Position numbers and translations under genes: made by a program | Notes under the pieces: model-generated | The model's input: the letters and a program-made list of their open reading frames with translations, nothing else | Databases searched by the model: none | What the model was told of the DNA's origin: nothing | In this document: piece after piece, positions 13,350-14,779 of the stretch | Position numbering within the stretch: position 1 is the first letter of the stretch | How the letters are laid out: the number at the start of each line of letters is the position of its first letter | From: CAIJXJ01 sp964445115 | GTDB lineage: Bacteria > Pseudomonadota > Gammaproteobacteria > Burkholderiales > Methylophilaceae | Direction: 5' to 3' | DNA: 14,779 nucleotides | Assembly (NCBI GenBank): GCA_964445115.1 | Contig: CAYUJU010000055.1 | Location: 1-14,779, forward strand

Positions 13350-14779
13350 TCAGCCCTTTGCGAACAACATGCGTCCGCCCTTGAAGTCCACTTTGACCGT
13401 GTCCTTGGCAGCAAAGTTGCCGGAGAGAATCTCCTTCGCCAGGGGATTCTCAATCTCCGCCTGGATCGCCCGCTTCAGCGGGCGCGCGCCGTAGATCGGA
13501 TCGAAGCCGGCGTTGGCGATTTCACCCAACGCGGCATCGGTAACTTCCAGCGTCATCTCCATCGCCTGCAGGCGCTTGGACAGGTTCTGCAACTGGATGG
13601 ACGCGATCGACTTGACGTGAGATTCGCCCAAGCCATGGAACACCACCACTTCGTCGATGCGGTTGATGAACTCCGGCCGGAAATAGGTCTTCACCTCGCC
13701 CATCACCGCCAGCTTGATCACCTGGTAATCGTCACCCGCCATGCTCTGGATCATCTGCGAACCGAGGTTGGACGTCATAATAATCACAGTGTTCTTGAAA
13801 TCCACGGTACGGCCCTGGCCATCGGTCATGCGGCCATCGTCCAGGACTTGCAAGAGGACATTGAACACGTCCGGATGCGCCTTTTCCACTTCGTCCAGCA
13901 AGATGACGGAATACGGCTTGCGGCGGACCGCTTCGGTCAGGTAACCGCCTTCCTCGTAGCCAACATACCCCGGCGGCGCACCGATCAGGCGGGCCACTGA
14001 GTGCTTCTCCATGAATTCGCTCATGTCGATACGTATGAGGTGTTCTTCACTGTCAAACATGAAGTTGGCCAGTGCCTTGCACAGCTCGGTCTTGCCCACA
14101 CCGGTCGGGCCGAGGAACAGGAAGGAACCGTAAGGGCGATTGGGATCGGACAGGCCAGAACGCGAACGTCGAATCGCATCAGCGACCAATCGCACCGCCT
14201 CGTCCTGCCCCACCACGCGCTCGTGCAGTTTGTCTTCCATCTGCAGCAGCTTGTCACGCTCGCCCTGCATCATCTTGGATACCGGGATGCCGGTGGCGCG
14301 TGATACCACTTCGGCGATTTCCTCCGCCCCCACCTGGGTGCGAAGTAGCTTGTGCTTGATCTCGGTGCCCTGCGTCGCCTCGGCCTGCTTGAGCTGTGCT
14401 TCCAGTTGTGGCAACTTGCCGTACTGGATCTCGGCCAGCTTGTCGTACTGCCCTTGGCGCTGCAGGTCGGCCATTTGCGCCTTGAGGCGGTCGATTTCTT
14501 CCTTGATGTGCGCGGAGCCCTGTACCTGCGCCTTTTCCGCCTTCCAGATTTCTTCCAGGTCGGCGTACTCGCGCGACAGGCTCTCGATTTCCTGCTCGAT
14601 CAGGGCAAAGCGCTTCTGCGAAGCCTCGTCTTTTTCCTTCTTCACCGCCTCACGCTCGATCTTGAGCTGGATCAGGCGACGGTCGAGCTTGTCCATGGAC
14701 TCCGGCTTGGAATCGATTTCCATCTTGATACGCGAGGCCGCCTCGTCGATCAGGTCGATGGCCTTGTCCGGCAGGAAAC
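13350..14779 (-). CDS. clpB: ClpB disaggregase, C-terminal half (partial)
   Basis: The last 475 residues of the Hsp100 chaperone ClpB, a hexameric ATPase that threads aggregated proteins with DnaK. The frame is open to the window edge, and the first residues, LPDKAIDLIDEAASR, are the end of the first ATPase domain. Then comes the M-domain coiled coil (about 30-150), and the second ATPase domain with Walker A GPTGVGKT (about 223-230), pore loop GYVG (about 270-273), Walker B VILLDE (about 291-296), and the sensor-2 GARPLKRAIQ near the end. The N-terminal domain and first Walker motifs are outside the window. ClpB is normally a heat-shock gene; its promoter is not visible here. A lipoprotein gene follows closely downstream. 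Confidence 0.98.
   Translation of the reverse strand, partial: FLPDKAIDLIDEAASRIKMEIDSKPESMDKLDRRLIQLKIEREAVKKEKDEASQKRFALIEQEIESLSREYADLEEIWKAEKAQVQGSAHIKEEIDRLKAQMADLQRQGQYDKLAEIQYGKLPQLEAQLKQAEATQGTEIKHKLLRTQVGAEEIAEVVSRATGIPVSKMMQGERDKLLQMEDKLHERVVGQDEAVRLVADAIRRSRSGLSDPNRPYGSFLFLGPTGVGKTELCKALANFMFDSEEHLIRIDMSEFMEKHSVARLIGAPPGYVGYEEGGYLTEAVRRKPYSVILLDEVEKAHPDVFNVLLQVLDDGRMTDGQGRTVDFKNTVIIMTSNLGSQMIQSMAGDDYQVIKLAVMGEVKTYFRPEFINRIDEVVVFHGLGESHVKSIASIQLQNLSKRLQAMEMTLEVTDAALGEIANAGFDPIYGARPLKRAIQAEIENPLAKEILSGNFAAKDTVKVDFKGGRMLFAKG

Overview
The window looks like ordinary chromosome of a betaproteobacterium. The gene content (LysC tail followed by tRNA-Ser, cytochrome c5, HemJ, ApaH, ClpB), moderately high G+C and the protein styles point there, perhaps Nitrosomonadales or Rhodocyclales; this assignment is inference from gene content. 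No mobile element, CRISPR array or phage gene is visible, and no gene-free stretch exceeds about 200 bases.

Layout. (1) 1-578: the end of lysC, then tRNA-Ser(GCU) with its own promoter and terminator. (2) 716-4470, plus strand: a tight run of a TlpA-like thioredoxin, a DinB-fold protein, HemJ, a PfkB-family kinase and a glycine-zipper lipoprotein, closed by a hairpin terminator, with a PlsC-type acyltransferase starting just past it. (3) 4385-5973, minus strand: a 46-residue membrane protein and a membrane-anchored cytochrome c5 that share the same anchor sequence, then a terminator, then apaH, whose 3' end overlaps the acyltransferase gene tail to tail. (4) 6072-6148: tRNA-Arg(CCG), divergent from the cytochrome pair, with a bidirectional terminator after it. 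(5) 6258-7127, minus: a MoxJ/XoxJ-like periplasmic binding protein with no methanol dehydrogenase gene in sight. (6) 7321-11096, minus: a degenerate GGDEF protein preceded by a five-gene overlapping operon: tpm, yjbQ, an LsrG-like ABM protein, an iron-type alcohol dehydrogenase and a DUF2238 membrane protein. (7) 11173-12773, plus: a stand-alone cyclic-nucleotide-binding domain gene that appears frameshifted near its 5' end, followed at once by an AI-2E-family permease. (8) 12832-14779, minus: the C-terminal half of clpB and, downstream, a lipoprotein with an internal repeat and an aromatic/Arg-rich tail.

How it fits together. The first plus-strand operon mixes envelope redox, heme synthesis and lipid or envelope functions. 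The cytochrome pair belongs to membrane electron transfer. The tpm-to-DUF2238 operon looks like a small detoxification or metabolite-repair set (methyltransfer, ABM-type oxidation or isomerisation, alcohol/aldehyde oxidoreduction), but its substrate cannot be read from the sequence. The items most worth checking are the duplicated cytochrome anchor encoded as a separate small protein, the five-gene coupled operon, the apparent frameshift in the cNMP-binding gene, and the orphan XoxJ-like protein. I did not find convincing evidence of a wholly new multi-gene system.
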